DNA from: Rebecca billardiae RCC1528
Taxonomy: Eukaryota > Haptophyta
Assembly: GCA_965240325.2 (NCBI GenBank)
Contig: OZ251222.1
Coordinates: forward strand, 2,914,001 to 2,978,000
Direction of reading: 5' to 3'
Length of the DNA stretch: 64,000 nt
In this document: piece after piece, positions 63,379 through 64,000 of the stretch
Layout: each line of letters begins with the position of its first letter
Position numbering within the stretch: the stretch's first letter is position 1
Notes under the pieces: model-generated
What the model was told of the DNA's origin: nothing
Database searches by the model: none
What the model saw: the letters and a program-made list of their open reading frames with translations, nothing else
Position numbers and translations under genes: made by a program

Positions 63379-64000
63379 CTAAGGTGGTGCAGCAGCGGGT
63401 GCGGCCGTTTCCATCGGCGGCGCCTCTTCTTCGGCGAGGCTGACGCCCGGAGGCACCACCGCGCGCATGCCCTCCTCGTCGTTGAGCACTTGGCGCCACA
63501 CAAACTCCTCGGCGTAGTGCGTGCCGACGGCCGCACCACGCGCATCGCCTCCTGCGCCGCCGGCCCCCGCACTCCCGGCCGCGCCGCCGTCCTGCGGCTG
63601 CGCGCGAGGCTCGCAGCTCGCCTGGCAAGTGTACACGGCCAGGGTGCCCCAATCCAGGGAGTCGGCGTCAAGCATATCGAGCTGCAGGTGGTTGAGCAGC
63701 TGCGGCATCACCTGGAACTCGAAGCAGCGCGGGGCGCCGCAGCGCGCGCACGGCGGCACGGCATCGCCAGGCTGGCCCTTGCGGCTGACCCACAGCGGCG
63801 ACGCGCGCGCGTGGCGGCAGTACCGGAGGCACTGCTCGGGCTCGACGGAGATGCGGCGCTGGAAGTCGAGAAACGCTTCGTCTTGCAGCTGCTCGAGGTC
63901 CTCGCCGTCGCCCAGGTCGTCGTCCTCCTCGGCGCCGCCCTCGGCGCCCATCGTGCCGCCCTCTGCCGACGAGCCCGCCTGCTCGCGCTGCTCCGCGCGG
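63379..64000 (-). CDS. PDCD2-family protein, C-terminal part
   Basis: The gene enters from beyond the right edge; the frame is open at 64000 and stops at 63379. The visible 200 residues contain the PDCD2_C domain: DFQRRISVEPEQCLRYCR, PLW.S, PPCARCGAPRCFEFQVMPQL, LDWGTLAVYTC and EEFVWRQ. PDCD2 proteins are dedicated chaperones of ribosomal protein uS5 (RPS2) in 40S assembly. The Cys pairs of the central zinc-binding part are present. A Gly/Ala-rich insert (AAGSAGAGGAGGDARGAA) sits between the TCQASC and EEFVWRQ motifs. The N-terminal half, with MYND-like cysteines in many family members, would lie outside the window. Confidence 0.9.
   Translation of the reverse strand, partial: RAEQREQAGSSAEGGTMGAEGGAEEDDDLGDGEDLEQLQDEAFLDFQRRISVEPEQCLRYCRHARASPLWVSRKGQPGDAVPPCARCGAPRCFEFQVMPQLLNHLQLDMLDADSLDWGTLAVYTCQASCEPRAQPQDGGAAGSAGAGGAGGDARGAAVGTHYAEEFVWRQVLNDEEGMRAVVPPGVSLAEEEAPPMETAAPAAAPP

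Noticed and set aside
1-64000. CRISPR arrays, bacterial operons, ribosome binding sites, rRNA genes
   Set aside because: None seen. Intron structure, targeting leaders and transposon types show eukaryotic nuclear DNA, and the direct repeats present are satellites or exon units.

Overview
The window is nuclear DNA of a GC-rich, intron-containing eukaryote, most likely a photosynthetic protist with a complex red-lineage plastid (a haptophyte-like alga is my best guess, not proven). Support: short GT-AG introns of 112-146 nt, no prokaryotic operon structure, a bipartite plastid-targeting leader with a Phe after AQAA (8966, minus), animal-style domains such as a kringle and PAN-like modules in a surface protein, Pro-rich cell-surface proteins, and many (TA)n and (GA)n microsatellites.

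Layout. 1-5.8 kb: a secreted glycosyltransferase-like gene with a 1160-bp hAT-type element (8-bp target duplication) just upstream of its ATG, then a degraded or frameshifted unknown gene. 7.5-13.9 kb: a plastid-targeted protein, an ankyrin/RGG protein with three exons, and a PNRC-like mRNA-decapping adaptor. 17.7-31.0 kb: a repeat-bearing surface protein, ornithine aminotransferase with an unusual membrane anchor, a RING-LRR-SANT fusion, a DMAC1-like small membrane protein, a kringle surface protein, a small unknown protein and an NTF2-like protein. Several of these are divergent pairs with 140-290 bp between start codons.

31.1-53.3 kb is the accessory core. A 5'-truncated Ty1/copia remnant with its 3' LTR is followed by a zinc-finger gene made of eight tandem 251-bp units. 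Each unit is a 105-nt phase-0 exon plus a 146-nt intron, so splicing would join 35-residue C2H2 modules. Next to it sits a complete 17,788-bp Mutator-like element (35542-53329) with about 490-bp terminal inverted repeats and a 9-bp target duplication. It has two inward-facing convergent genes. One encodes a predicted 3592-residue protein combining a 2OG-Fe(II) oxygenase-like domain, a CCHC zinc finger, a MULE DDE transposase, a SWIM-like finger, a PHD finger, a helix-hairpin-helix, an inactive OTU copy and an intact OTU protease. The other encodes an unrecognised repeat-rich coiled-coil protein.

53.3-59.9 kb is gene-poor, with satellites and microsatellites. 59.97-64 kb returns to ordinary genes: a short-chain dehydrogenase, a BRCT-GNAT fusion, and the C-terminal part of a PDCD2-family ribosome-assembly chaperone running off the right edge.
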